Below, piece after piece: positions 6,156 through 6,342 of a stretch of 6,342 bases of DNA. Source of the DNA: Gammaproteobacteria bacterium (lineage in GTDB: Bacteria; Pseudomonadota; Gammaproteobacteria; Steroidobacterales; Woeseiaceae); NCBI GenBank assembly GCA_030641695.1, contig DAOWGY010000310.1, positions 1 through 6,342 on the forward strand, given 5' to 3'. The notes under the pieces are model-generated. The model ran no database searches and was not told the DNA's origin. It saw nothing but the letters and a program-made list of their open reading frames with translations. Within the stretch, counting starts at the first letter, position 1. Every line of letters starts with the position of its first letter. A program made the translations under genes and the position numbers.

Positions 6156-6180
6156 ATCGCGCTTCAAGAAGCGCTCCAAC
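6156..6180 (-). repeat. Family B single REP-like unit between hslV and hslU
   Basis: Read on the minus strand, this 25-base unit starts GTTGGAGCGCTTCTTGAAG and continues CGCGAT. It matches the left unit of the compound element (plus strand 4714-4738) at 24 of 25 positions; the one difference (T for C) falls in the loop. The hairpin GCGCTTC-TT-GAAGCGC is perfect. It begins 2 bases after the hslV stop and ends 20 bases before the hslU start, so the ribosome site of hslU is just outside the stem. Read through in the minus frame it would encode VGALLEAR, which explains the artificial extension of hslU. Confidence 0.78.
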
Positions 6181-6182
6181 GG

Positions 6183-6342
6183 TCAAAGTTCTTCGATAAC
6201 GATGTTCTGATTCGTGTAGACACAAATATCAGCAGCAATAGTGAGTCCTTTTTTGACGATTTCCTTAGCGCTTAACTTGGTATTTTGAATCAGAGCAGTG
6301 GCCGCTGCTTGTGCAAATTGCCCGCCTGATCCAATGGCGATA
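6183..6342 (-). CDS. hslV: HslV, peptidase subunit of the HslUV protease (3' end only)
   Basis: The last 52 codons and the TGA (6183-6185) are in the window; the start, including the catalytic N-terminal Thr, lies beyond the right edge. HslV is the threonine peptidase whose two hexamer rings form the proteolytic chamber capped by HslU. The visible tail IAIGSGGQFAQAAATALIQ, then LSAKEIVKKGLTIAADICVYTNQNIVIEEL, aligns with the E. coli end (AIGSGGPYAQAAARAL through TNHFHTIEEL) and stops four residues earlier than E. coli. The A..C..T spacing in AADICVYT matches the family cation-binding site G157/C160/T163, with Ala for Gly; that site uses the backbone carbonyl, so binding could persist. The base composition is unusual: 44% G+C over 6181-6342, against about 66% in the first 120 bases counted in hslU next to it. 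Confidence 0.95.
   Translation of the reverse strand, partial: IAIGSGGQFAQAAATALIQNTKLSAKEIVKKGLTIAADICVYTNQNIVIEEL

Noticed and set aside
6136..6225. N-terminal extension of HslU by 30 residues
   Set aside because: The extension is encoded by the hslV 3' end and the REP-like unit (VGALLEAR). Family alignment and the AGGA site both place the start at 6135.

Overview
The window looks like the chromosome of a Gammaproteobacterium. The evidence is the gene set hslV-hslU, a DUF971 gene, ubiE, ubiJ and ubiB in one co-directional block, with HslU, UbiE and UbiB close to the E. coli proteins in length and motifs, plus a TonB-dependent receptor. I cannot resolve the lineage further. Genes are packed tightly and no window-scale phage, plasmid or transposon gene is present.

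Layout: bases 2-625 (+) hold the C-terminal part of a TonB-dependent outer-membrane receptor. All other genes are on the minus strand and converge on it. Reading the minus strand from the right edge: hslV (3' end only), hslU, a DUF971/GBBH-like_N gene, ubiE, ubiJ, ubiB, then a small PlsC-type acyltransferase. Spacers are 47, 91, 28 and 8 bases, then a 4-base overlap (ubiJ/ubiB), then 26 bases. This fits one transcription unit, or a few overlapping ones. There is no gene-free stretch longer than about 100 bases.

Function: HslV and HslU form the ATP-dependent HslUV protease. UbiE (C-methyltransferase), UbiJ (SCP2-type lipid-binding scaffold) and UbiB (atypical kinase-like ATPase) act in ubiquinone synthesis. 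The acyltransferase probably acts on membrane lipid precursors. The DUF971 protein has no assigned role.

The non-ordinary content is in the spacers. Two unrelated families of small interspersed palindromic repeats occur. Family A is a perfect 19-bp inverted repeat at the convergent 3' ends (about 634-718). It probably terminates transcription and also supplies the last ~24 codons of the acyltransferase. Family B is a REP-like unit beginning GTTGGAGCG. It occurs as a compound three-hairpin element between hslU and the DUF971 gene (4714-4788) and as a single unit between hslV and hslU (6156-6180). The single unit also coincides with a sharp fall in G+C going into hslV. I found no evidence of a novel defence, mobile or biosynthetic system.
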